From contig CAZPAV010000006.1 in assembly GCA_964584755.1 (NCBI GenBank), positions 1-64,000 of the forward strand: DNA of 64,000 nt. Reading direction: 5' to 3'. Within the stretch, counting starts at the first letter, position 1; every line of letters begins with the position of its first letter. Made by a program: the position numbers and the translations under genes. This stretch comes from CAZPAV01 sp964584755 (lineage in GTDB: Bacteria; Actinomycetota; Acidimicrobiia; Spongiisociales; UBA5794). Positions 57,022 to 64,000 of the stretch are shown piece by piece. The notes beneath the pieces were generated by a model. That model searched no databases. It was not told the origin of the DNA and worked only from the letters and a program-made list of their open reading frames with translations.

Positions 57022-58221
57022 TCAGCGGCGACGCGCCGCCTGCGGCGGAGCGGCTCGTCCGGCGAGGAGGAGGAGGAGCCCGGCGACGGCGACCGCACCT
57101 GTCACCAGGACCATGGGCGCCGCGTACCCGGCGGTGCGGTCGTGGAGGATGCCAACGGCCGCGGGACCCGCGGCGCCGGCCACGGCGATGAAGGTGCGCT
57201 GCACCCCCATCGTGCGGCCGTACCGGGCGCCGGAGTACCAGTCGGCCATCGCCATGGCGCGCAGCGGGGCCAGCGCCCCGAAGGCGGTCCCGAACAGGAC
57301 GAAGTGGCCGACCATCTCCCAGGAGGTCCTTCCGGCGATGGTGAGCGCCGCGGAGATCGTGATGACCACGGTGGCGGCGGCCTGGACCGTGGTCGTCGTC
57401 GAGCGATGGGCGACGTGGGGGAGCAGCCATCGACCCGGCAGGCTGAGGAGCGAGGCGGCGGCCGCCCAGGCGGCGACCGCAGAGACGGCGAAGCCGGCCT
57501 CCTCGAAACGCGCCACCCGCTGCGAGATGAGCGCCTGGGCGGCGGCGAAGGTGAGCATCATCGCCGCCGTGTAGAAGAGGAAGCGCCGGTCGGCCGAGAG
57601 GCGTCGGATCGAGAAGGGGGAAGCGTCCTCCTCGGCGCGGCGGGAGACAGGGAACCGGGGCGGGATGGCGAACAGGGCGGTCGTCCCTCCGACGACGAGG
57701 AGGAGGCCGCCGAGGGCGGTGACGGCGTGCCGCCAGCCCCACAGCGTCACGAGTCGGGCGATGCCGGGCAGGAACGCCACGCCGGCGAGCCCCCCGACGA
57801 GGGTGAGCACGGCGAGCGCCGCGGGACGCTGGTCAGGAGCGCACCACTGGTCGATGGCGATGTAGGCGGGTTCGTAGAGGATCATGGCGCTCGCCGGCCC
57901 CACGAGGAGCCACCACGCCGCGACCACCTGCCATGGCTCGAGCGCGGCGGCGAAGGCCACCAATCCGGCGCTCCCGAGGAGCGCGCCGAGGCCCACGATG
58001 GCGCGGACCCCGGATCGGTCCGCCCACCGGCCGAGGGGGAAGGCGAGGAGTCCCCCGACGAGCACGGAGCCCCCGTACGCGATCGAGAGGAGGCCGACCG
58101 AGAACTCGCCACCGGCGGCTTCGGCGGTGAGGTACACGGAGAAGCCGAAGAAGAGCGTTCCGAACCCGACCATGACCGACAGGGCGAGGGGCATGATCGA
58201 GCGCCAGGGCGAGCTCCGCAT
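57022..58221 (-). CDS. MFS transporter
   Basis: 399 aa, 12 TM segments in two halves; loop motif 'GRWADRSGVRAIVGLGALLG' between TM2 and TM3 and 'YSGARYGRTMGVQRTFIAV' in the second half. The overall look is of the general MFS_1 group, close to monocarboxylate/NreB-like proteins; the substrate is unknown. The ATG at 58221 has TAGGGT (58228-58233) 6 nt upstream, a leaderless-type promoter. Converges with the feo operon with a 21-nt gap. Confidence 0.88.
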   Translation of the reverse strand: MRSSPWRSIMPLALSVMVGFGTLFFGFSVYLTAEAAGGEFSVGLLSIAYGGSVLVGGLLAFPLGRWADRSGVRAIVGLGALLGSAGLVAFAAALEPWQVVAAWWLLVGPASAMILYEPAYIAIDQWCAPDQRPAALAVLTLVGGLAGVAFLPGIARLVTLWGWRHAVTALGGLLLVVGGTTALFAIPPRFPVSRRAEEDASPFSIRRLSADRRFLFYTAAMMLTFAAAQALISQRVARFEEAGFAVSAVAAWAAAASLLSLPGRWLLPHVAHRSTTTTVQAAATVVITISAALTIAGRTSWEMVGHFVLFGTAFGALAPLRAMAMADWYSGARYGRTMGVQRTFIAVAGAAGPAAVGILHDRTAGYAAPMVLVTGAVAVAGLLLLLAGRAAPPQAARRR

Positions 58222-58311
58222 GCGGAGACCCTATCGGCCGCGGGCCGGTCGCCCCGGTCGCGGGCGAGGCGGGAGCTCCTCGGCGTGGGTGTCGCCGCGA
58301 CGGCACGGGGG

Positions 58312-58324
58312 TAGCCTCGAGGGC
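58312..58324 (+). promoter_or_regulatory. Leaderless-type promoter of the ALDH gene
   Basis: TAGCCT at 58312-58317 is 7 nt before ATG 58325, without a ribosome site. Confidence 0.5.
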
Positions 58325-59812
58325 ATGGAGACGCGGCTCCTCGTCGACGGGCGGCGGGTCCCCGGCGAGGGGGATCCGATCGAGATCGTCGACCCGGCGA
58401 GCGGCGCCGTCGTGGCCGCGGTCCCCGCCGCCACCCCCGCCCAGGTCGACGGCGCCGTCGCCGCCGCGACCGCCGCGTTCGGCGACTGGCGCGATGCGCC
58501 CCAGGAGGTCCGATCCGAGGCGCTCCGCCGGATCGCGACCGGGCTCGTGGCGCGGCGCGAGGAACTGGCGCGGCTCCTCACCGTCGACACCGGCCGGCCC
58601 ATGACGCGCAACCTCCTGTACGTGGATCTCGCGGTGACGATCTTCCGCCAGTACGCCGAGATGGCGCGCGTCCTCGGGGGGCGCCTCGTGCCCGCGAACG
58701 ACCCGGGGCAGCTCTCGCTCACCGTGCGCGTCCCCTACGGGGTGGTCGCCTGTCTCGTGCCCTGGAACTATCCGCTCGACCTCCTCGCCTTCAAGGTCGC
58801 TCCGGCGCTCGCGACGGGGAACACCGTCGTCGTCAAGGGCGCCCCGGAGACGACCCTGAGCACGCTCGCGCTCGGCGAGACGTTCGCCGATTCCGTGCCC
58901 CGGGGGGTCGTGAACCTGCTCGCCGGGGGTCGCGACGTCGGCGAGCGGCTCGTCGCCCACCCCGGGACGGACCTCGTGGCCTTCACGGGCTCCACCGCGG
59001 CGGGACGCGCCATCGGCGAGGCGTGTGGGCGTCTCGTGAAACCGACGCACCTCGAGCTCGGGGGGAAGGACCCCGCCATCGTGCTGCCCGACGTCGACCC
59101 GCGCCTGGCGGCACGCGGGATCGTGTGGGCGGCGATGCTCAACGCCGGACAGGTGTGCACCTCGACGGAGCGGGCGTACGTGCACCGCTCCGTGTACGAG
59201 GAGGTCGTCTCCCGGGCGGTCGCACTCGCCGCGGCACTGCGCGTGGGCGATCCCGTCGATCCCCGGACCGAGGTGGGGCCGATGCGCACCCCCGCCGGGC
59301 GGGCGAGGGTCCTGCGGCATCTGCGCGACGCTCTCGCCGCGGGGGCGACGATCCTCACCGGCGGCGAGCCTCTCGACCGGCCCGGGTTCTTCATGGCGCC
59401 GACCGTCGTCGTCGACGTCGACCACGACATGGAGCTCATGCGGGAGGAGACGTTCGGACCGGTCCTGCCGATGATGCCGTTCGACGAGGTCGACGAGGCG
59501 CTCGCACTCGCCGCCGACACGCCGTACGGACTCGGCGCCTCGCTGTACACGAAGGATCCCACGATCGTGGAGCGGGCGGCGCGGGAGCTCCGCGTCGGCG
59601 GTCTCTGGGTGAACGATCCGGTCGTCGACAATCCCGCCGGGCTCCTCGCCGGAGTCCGGGCCTCGGGGAACGGCCGGGAGCTCGGCATCGACGGACTCCA
59701 CGCGTTCACTACCGTACGGCACGTCCACTGGAGCCTCGACCTCCAGGCGAGACCCTGGTGGTATCCGCAGGAAGGTCGGGACCGAGACCGCACCGGCGTC
59801 TCCGGCGGGTGA
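58325..59812 (+). CDS. Aldehyde dehydrogenase
   Basis: 495 aa ALDH superfamily enzyme. 'VACLVPWNYPLDLLAFKVAP', 'AFTGSTAAGRAIG', catalytic Glu in 'LELGGKDPAIV' and Cys in 'NAGQVCTSTERAYV'. Resembles betaine-aldehyde/aminobutyraldehyde-type enzymes. The C-terminus has about 25 extra polar residues after 'FTTVRHVHWSLD'. It is followed after 60 nt by a class III aminotransferase gene, so the pair may degrade an amino-aldehyde or diamine. The exact substrate is not evident. Confidence 0.88.
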   Translation: METRLLVDGRRVPGEGDPIEIVDPASGAVVAAVPAATPAQVDGAVAAATAAFGDWRDAPQEVRSEALRRIATGLVARREELARLLTVDTGRPMTRNLLYVDLAVTIFRQYAEMARVLGGRLVPANDPGQLSLTVRVPYGVVACLVPWNYPLDLLAFKVAPALATGNTVVVKGAPETTLSTLALGETFADSVPRGVVNLLAGGRDVGERLVAHPGTDLVAFTGSTAAGRAIGEACGRLVKPTHLELGGKDPAIVLPDVDPRLAARGIVWAAMLNAGQVCTSTERAYVHRSVYEEVVSRAVALAAALRVGDPVDPRTEVGPMRTPAGRARVLRHLRDALAAGATILTGGEPLDRPGFFMAPTVVVDVDHDMELMREETFGPVLPMMPFDEVDEALALAADTPYGLGASLYTKDPTIVERAARELRVGGLWVNDPVVDNPAGLLAGVRASGNGRELGIDGLHAFTTVRHVHWSLDLQARPWWYPQEGRDRDRTGVSGG

Positions 59813-59872
59813 CGCTCCCCGGGGAGCGCCGACGACCCGCCGGAATCCCGGCGGTGGCGAGGGGTGAGAGGC

Positions 59873-61201
59873 ATGGGACTGCAGGGACCGAAGACGGCGG
59901 CCTGGTTCGCCCGGGGCAAGGCCGTGCTCGTCAACGGCGTCTCCAGCGGCTTCCGCTACTGGGGCGACGAGGACACGATGGTCATCGACCGTGGCGAGGG
60001 GGCGTACGTCTACGACATGGACGGCAACCGCTACGTCGACTACCAGCTCGGGTTCGGGCCGATCATCCTGGGGCATGGTCATCCCCAGGTCGCCGCGGCG
60101 GTGGCGGAGGCGGCGGCGGCGGGGACGACGTTCGCGATGACCTCGGCGCGGGAGATCGCCGCCGCGGAGGCGTTCAAGGCGGCCGTCCCATGGGTCGAGG
60201 GCTTGCGCTTCACGAACACCGGCACCGAGGCGACGATGCACGCGATTCGCCTCGCCCGGGCCCACACCGGACGGGAGCTCATCGTGAAGTTCGAGGGCTG
60301 CTACCACGGGGCCCACGACTACGTGCTGTTCTCGACGGCCGGTTCCCCGGTCGGGCACCTGGGGTCCCGGCGTTCCCCGGTCCCCTGGCAGGCCTCCTCG
60401 GGGATCCCCGAGGCCATTCGCTCCACCATCCGGGTGCTCCCCTTCAACGACCTCGACGCGGTCGAGCGGCTCTTCCGGAGCGAGGGTCACCGCATCGCCG
60501 GCATCCTCGTCGAGCCGATGATGGGGAACTGCTTCGGGGTCATGCCTCGCGAGGGGTTCCTCGCCGGGCTCCGACGCGTCTGCGACGAGTACGGATCCGT
60601 GCTCGTCTTCGACGAGGTGAAGACGGGGTTCCGGATGGCGTTGGGGGGTGCCCGGGAGGTGTTCGACGTCGTGCCCGACCTCGGGACCTTCGCCAAGTCG
60701 ATGGGGAACGGCTTCCCGGTGGCGGCGATCGCGGGACGGGACGCCATCATCCAGGACTGGGCGCGCGGCGGCGTGACCCAGGCGGGCACGTACTCGGGCA
60801 ACGGTGTCGGCGTGGCCGCGGCGAGTGCCACGATCGGTCTCCTCGCCACCGGGGAGCCGTACGTGCGGATGCGGCGGGTGGGCGAGGCGCTCATGCACGG
60901 CATCGCGGGCATCCTCGCCGAAGAGGGGGTCGCCGGGCACGTCGTCGGGCACTGGTCGATGTTCTCGATCTTCCTCGCCGAGGAGCCGCCCCGAGAGTTC
61001 CGTGACGCCGCCCGACACGACGGCGACCTCTACGAGGAGATCGTCCGGGGCATGATCCGGCGCGGCGTGATGCCGGTCGACGACGCGCTCGAGCCCTGGT
61101 TCGTCTCGGCGGCCCACACCGAGGCCGACGTGGCGACGACCCTCGAGGCCTTCGGCGACGCGCTGGCGGATGCGAAGGCCGCGGCGGCGGGGGGCTCGTG
61201 A
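59873..61201 (+). CDS. Class III aminotransferase (GSA-aminomutase-like)
   Basis: 442 aa PLP enzyme of the omega-aminotransferase/glutamate-1-semialdehyde group. 'LRFTNTGTEATMHAIRLARA', 'KFEGCYHGAHD', 'LVFDEVKTGFRMALGG' (PLP Asp) and the PLP Lys in 'TFAKSMGNGFPVAAI'. It differs from true HemL by a rearranged N-terminus and lack of a heme-gene context; an amine or beta-amino-acid aminotransferase is more likely. The ATG at 59873 follows GAGGGGTGAGAG. Probably co-transcribed with the ALDH gene. Confidence 0.87.
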   Translation: MGLQGPKTAAWFARGKAVLVNGVSSGFRYWGDEDTMVIDRGEGAYVYDMDGNRYVDYQLGFGPIILGHGHPQVAAAVAEAAAAGTTFAMTSAREIAAAEAFKAAVPWVEGLRFTNTGTEATMHAIRLARAHTGRELIVKFEGCYHGAHDYVLFSTAGSPVGHLGSRRSPVPWQASSGIPEAIRSTIRVLPFNDLDAVERLFRSEGHRIAGILVEPMMGNCFGVMPREGFLAGLRRVCDEYGSVLVFDEVKTGFRMALGGAREVFDVVPDLGTFAKSMGNGFPVAAIAGRDAIIQDWARGGVTQAGTYSGNGVGVAAASATIGLLATGEPYVRMRRVGEALMHGIAGILAEEGVAGHVVGHWSMFSIFLAEEPPREFRDAARHDGDLYEEIVRGMIRRGVMPVDDALEPWFVSAAHTEADVATTLEAFGDALADAKAAAAGGS

Positions 61202-61213
61202 CGGCCGGAGAGG

Positions 61214-61735
61214 TCAGCCACCGGAGCGCCACCGGGCGATGAGCGCCCGGTCGGTGTCGAAGGCGAGGGGGGGCAGGTCGTCGAGCGGGAAGAACCCGAC
61301 GTCGTCGGCGTCGTCCCCGGCGTGGAGCTCCCCACCGACGACCCGACCCTCGAACCAGATGCCGACGGTGAGCTTCGCCGGATCGTGGAAGTTCGAGGCC
61401 ACGAAGACCGGTTCCCCGATCTCGGCGACGAGACCGGTCTCCTCCTCGAGCTCCCGTGCCGCGGCGGCCCGGACGTCCTCTCCGTAGTCCACGAACCCCG
61501 CCGGGATGGCCCAACGTCCCGACCGGGTGGCGGTCGGACCGCGACGGACGAGGAGGAGGCGGCCGCGGGCGTCGAACACCACGACCGCGGCACCGACTCC
61601 GGGGTTGCGCCAGTGGACGTACCCGCAGGACGGGCAGCGGGGGCGCGGCCTGCCCTGGAGCTCGATCGTCTCGAGGGGGGTCGCGCAGTGGGGACAGTAG
61701 GTGAACTCGCCGGGCCAGTGATGGGCGTGGGTCAT
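61214..61735 (-). CDS. Nudix hydrolase with zinc ribbon
   Basis: 173 aa. N-terminal zinc ribbon ('YCPHCATP' and 'RCPSCGYVHWRNP') followed by the Nudix box G-x5-E-x7-REL-x-EE-x-GL as 'GFVDYGEDVRAAAARELEEE' plus TGL. This is the NudC-like layout but shorter; the likely substrate is a nucleoside diphosphate derivative such as NADH or ADP-ribose. ATG 61735. Converges with the aminotransferase gene (12-nt gap) and is 22 nt downstream of the amidotransferase gene. Confidence 0.92.
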   Translation of the reverse strand: MTHAHHWPGEFTYCPHCATPLETIELQGRPRPRCPSCGYVHWRNPGVGAAVVVFDARGRLLLVRRGPTATRSGRWAIPAGFVDYGEDVRAAAARELEEETGLVAEIGEPVFVASNFHDPAKLTVGIWFEGRVVGGELHAGDDADDVGFFPLDDLPPLAFDTDRALIARWRSGG

Positions 61736-61757
61736 GGGCCCAGTCTGGCGGATCGCG

Positions 61758-62597
61758 TCAGGCGGCGCGGACGAGCAGGTCCCAGGTGGTGAGGCGCACG
61801 TCGCCGTCGACGGCGACGATCGACCCTTCCTGCACCTCGTGCCAGGGCTCGTCGGAGATGGGCTCGGAGGCGACCACGATGGCCCGGTACGGCTCGTCGC
61901 CCGGAACCGGATGGGGGCGCCCACAGGCGGCGCAGTCCGAGATCCCCCGCCGGAACGTCCACCACAGGGAGTTCCCCCATCGCGACGCCACGAGGTGCCG
62001 GCCGTCGCTGAGGAGGAAGTTGAGGCGCGGCGGCACCGCCGCGCCGGCGGCGCGCGTCGCCCGGGCGATCGTCGACACCGCCGTGGAGAGGAGCCGGACC
62101 AGGGGCCGGATCGCCGTCGCCGGACGCTCCGGGTCGAGCCCCGCCTCGGGCATGTGGGCGAGGATCCAGCGGAACGCGTACGCGGAGTCCGTCGTTCCCG
62201 GCGCGGGTCCCGCCGGCGAGACCGGGCCGAGGAGACGGGCGACGCGGTGGAAGGCGGTGATCGTGCCGTTGTGGGCGAAGACCCACGGGCCCGACCGGAA
62301 CGGATGGGTGTTCGCCATAGAGACGTCGCCGACGGTCGCCGCCCGTACGTGTGCCACGACCGTGCGGGAGGCGATCTCGGTGGCGGCGGAGGCGAAGCGC
62401 AGGTCGGCGTAGGCGGCCCGCGCCCGCCGTTCCACCCGGGGTCGTCCCTCCCTCCAGGAGGCGATCCCCCAACCGTCCCCGTTGCGGACGCCGCGGCGAT
62501 CGCGATCGCTCTGGACGAGGAGCGCGTTCTGTGCCGTCACCAGACTGCACTCGACGCGGGTCGCTGCGGTGGCCCGGAATCCGTACAACCGACACAT
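61758..62597 (-). CDS. Class II glutamine amidotransferase (YafJ/EgtC-like)
   Basis: 279 aa Ntn-hydrolase. The N-terminal 'MCRLYGFRA' supplies the nucleophile Cys2 after Met removal. Also 'NGDGWGIASW', 'VVAHVRAATVG', 'NTHPFRSGPWVFAHNGTI' and 'ISDEPWHEVQEGSIVAVDGD'. Members include YafJ of unknown role and EgtC of ergothioneine synthesis; no egt genes are nearby, so the substrate is open. ATG at 62597 follows GGAGGTCGACCC. Confidence 0.9.
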   Translation of the reverse strand: MCRLYGFRATAATRVECSLVTAQNALLVQSDRDRRGVRNGDGWGIASWREGRPRVERRARAAYADLRFASAATEIASRTVVAHVRAATVGDVSMANTHPFRSGPWVFAHNGTITAFHRVARLLGPVSPAGPAPGTTDSAYAFRWILAHMPEAGLDPERPATAIRPLVRLLSTAVSTIARATRAAGAAVPPRLNFLLSDGRHLVASRWGNSLWWTFRRGISDCAACGRPHPVPGDEPYRAIVVASEPISDEPWHEVQEGSIVAVDGDVRLTTWDLLVRAA

Positions 62598-62685
62598 GGG
62601 TCGACCTCCGATCCTCGAGGGAACGCCGGGGGAGACCCGGTGCCGGGAGGGGATGTCGCGATGGCGACGGTCGGCGTCGCCGTCC

Positions 62686-63603
62686 TCAGCGGGTCGTCTC
62701 CGGGGCCGGGAGGTCCGTGGCGCTCCATCTCGCCGCGTGGAGGGCGGCGGCGAGGAGGACGACCCACACGATGCCGGCGAGACCGAGGTGGAGTGCCACG
62801 AGGAGGCTCGAGGAGACCCGGGTGAACACGTGACCGGCCCCGACCCCGATCTCGACCACGAAGAGTCCGAGGGCGAGCGAGAGGAGCCGCCGCTCGCGGC
62901 GGGGGCGGTCGCGGCGGGTCGCCCTGACGCGAAGCAGCCAGACGGCGGGGAGGAGAGCCGCCGCGGTGATGCGATGGAGGAGGTGGAGCGCCACGTACGG
63001 GTTCGAGAAGAGGTGAGGAGGGAGGATGCCGCCGCTCATGAGCGGCCACCCGGGGAAGGGGAGATCGTGGACCGCCGAGCCGAGGAGCATGAGGAGGAAG
63101 GCGCCCGCCGCCGCCGCCGTCAGGGCTCGGGTCCATCGCCGGTCGGCCCTCCCCGCCGGCGGAGGTCCGGTCGCCACGACGACGGCGGTGAGGAGCCCGA
63201 CGATGGCCATCGAGAGGGCGAGATGCCAGGTGACGAGGTCGGCGGCGAGCCCTCCCTTCACGACCTGGCGGCCGAGGAGGGCCTCGAGGGCCACCGCGAG
63301 GAGCGTCGCCGTCGCCGGCAGGGACACGCGTCTCGTGTCGAGACGGGAGCGCCAGGCGACCACGACCGTCGCCAGGATGAGGATCCCCAGCGTCGCCGCG
63401 ATCCAGCGATGGGTCCACTCGACGACCATGTGGAACTCCGGGCGGGGCAGGATCCCCCCCAGGAGGCCGTTCTCGCACAGGGGCCACCGGTCGGCACAAC
63501 CGTACCCCGAGCCGCTTCCCCGGGTGAACCCGCCGAAGGCGATCAGCAGCAGGGCGGTCCCCAGGGTGAGGGAGGCGATGCGATGCGTGCCACGCCGGGA
63601 CAT
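62686..63603 (-). CDS. ctaA: Heme A synthase (CtaA/COX15 family)
   Basis: 305 aa with eight TM segments in two four-helix halves. Heme ligands: His in 'VVEWTHRWIAATLG' and 'TWHLALSM' in the first half; 'VALHLLHRITAAALL' and 'VALHLGLAGI' in the second. A Cys pair in the first extracytoplasmic loop ('GYGCADRWPLCENG') is typical of the actinobacterial/Bacillus type and important for activity. It oxidises heme O to heme A for aa3 oxidase. ATG 63603; TACCCT 8 nt upstream suggests a leaderless transcript. Confidence 0.92.
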   Translation of the reverse strand: MSRRGTHRIASLTLGTALLLIAFGGFTRGSGSGYGCADRWPLCENGLLGGILPRPEFHMVVEWTHRWIAATLGILILATVVVAWRSRLDTRRVSLPATATLLAVALEALLGRQVVKGGLAADLVTWHLALSMAIVGLLTAVVVATGPPPAGRADRRWTRALTAAAAGAFLLMLLGSAVHDLPFPGWPLMSGGILPPHLFSNPYVALHLLHRITAAALLPAVWLLRVRATRRDRPRRERRLLSLALGLFVVEIGVGAGHVFTRVSSSLLVALHLGLAGIVWVVLLAAALHAARWSATDLPAPETTR

Positions 63604-63698
63604 GGCGCCGGAGGGTAGGAGGATCCGGCCGGGTCGGCGAGGTGGGGTCCACCTCGGGTTGGTAGGGTCTCGGCGAGCACGAAGGACGTGGAGGTCAC

Positions 63699-64000
63699 GT
63701 GTACGCAGAGGCCACCACCGCCGTGGAGGCGGCGCTCGCTGCGGGGGCGCGCTACGCCGACGCCCGGGTCGTGGTCGCGGGCGCGGAGACGATCGACGTG
63801 CAGAACCAGGCCATCGAGGCGCTCGACCGCTCGGAGGCGGCCGGTCTCGGGGTTCGGGCGCTGATCGGCTCCTCCTGGGGGTTCTTCGCCACCCCCGACC
63901 TCTCCCCGGCCGCGGCGCGACGGGCCGGGGAGGAGGCCGCCGCCATCGCCCGTGCCTCGGCGCTCGTCCCCGGGCCACCTCTCGAGTTCGCCGACGTGCC
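63699..64000 (+). CDS. TldD/PmbA-family metalloprotease, N-terminal part (runs off window)
   Basis: 100 codons from GTG 63699 (behind GGAGGTCAC) to the window edge, all open. 'ARYADARVVVAGAETIDVQN', 'ALDRSEAAGLGVRALIGSSW' and 'GFFATPDLSP' match the N-terminus of TldD/PmbA proteins, which process small peptides such as microcins or degrade unfolded peptides. The zinc site (HExxxH) would lie beyond the window. TAGGGT at 63663-63668 is a possible -10. Divergent from ctaA. Confidence 0.8.
   Translation, partial: MYAEATTAVEAALAAGARYADARVVVAGAETIDVQNQAIEALDRSEAAGLGVRALIGSSWGFFATPDLSPAAARRAGEEAAAIARASALVPGPPLEFADV

Noticed and set aside
59873..61201. Calling the class III aminotransferase HemL
   Set aside because: The N-terminus differs, no tetrapyrrole genes flank it, and it pairs with an ALDH gene.
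1..64000. tRNA, rRNA, CRISPR array, insertion sequence or prophage
   Set aside because: I looked in the gaps between genes and saw no cloverleaf, spaced identical repeats, transposase or terminal inverted repeats. The frequent GAGGAGG strings are ribosome sites and Glu/Leu codon runs.

Overview
The window is very G+C-rich, gene-dense DNA from an actinomycete-type bacterium (Actinomycetota). The lineage signs are short intergenic gaps, GTG starts, Gly/Ala/Arg/Pro-rich proteins, many lipoproteins, DUF4333, DUF4328 and SCO6745-type families, a 180-kDa-class NAD glutamate dehydrogenase, and repeated leaderless-type promoters (a TAnnnT hexamer 6-9 nt before ATG/GTG). A deep lineage such as Acidimicrobiia or Nitriliruptoria is possible, but no marker here decides it. 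I found no rRNA, tRNA, CRISPR array or intact mobile element.

Layout. 1-5.1 kb is a sulfur/selenium redox block on the minus strand. It holds a cysteine synthase with a Cys-rich leader peptide, a TusA-like protein, and an operon of OsmC, AhpD-like peroxidase and MFS transporter. In both redox genes an in-frame TGA sits exactly where the catalytic Cys belongs, and each TGA is followed by a SECIS-like hairpin; I annotate both as selenoproteins. 5.1-10.6 kb is housekeeping: a lipoprotein, 8-oxoguanine deaminase, a HisA-like barrel, a pseudogene scrap, PEBP, UspA, and an RRM protein coupled to IF-1. 10.7-15.5 kb is the large NAD-GDH. 15.5-18.6 kb is an ABC-2 exporter with a NEW3 protein. 18.7-23.2 kb is a phenylacetyl-CoA epoxidase operon (paaABCDE plus tetR) behind a perfect palindromic operator. 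23.2-36.6 kb is mixed: a DHA2 efflux pump with twin operators, DUF427, DoxX, another AhpD-like peroxidase, a LinB-like haloalkane dehalogenase, a YbhN-like protein, and a methionine operon (OsmC, two MetY, CoA-binding protein) behind a SAM-I-clan riboswitch. 36.6-44.6 kb has an SDR, a MacB-like ABC system with its adaptor and lipoprotein, and a divergent two-component system with a repeat-containing secreted protein. 44.7-53.4 kb looks like amine/polyamine use: glycerate kinase, a PuuB-like oxidase, a Pot-type ABC transporter and an aldehyde dehydrogenase. 53.6-57.0 kb is an iron operon (DtxR-like regulator, FeoA, FeoB split into two genes, FeoC). 57.0-64.0 kb has an MFS transporter, an aldehyde dehydrogenase plus class III aminotransferase, a Nudix hydrolase, a class II amidotransferase, heme A synthase (CtaA) and the start of a TldD/PmbA gene.

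Recurring logic. Sulfur and thiol/peroxide chemistry appears repeatedly (cysteine synthase, TusA, two OsmC, two AhpD-like proteins, two MetY), and both sulfur operons carry RNA-level control elements. The strongest unusual signal is the tandem OsmC-Sec / AhpD-Sec operon. No Sec machinery (selA, selB, selC, selD) lies in this window, so the rest of the genome must supply it if the reading is right.
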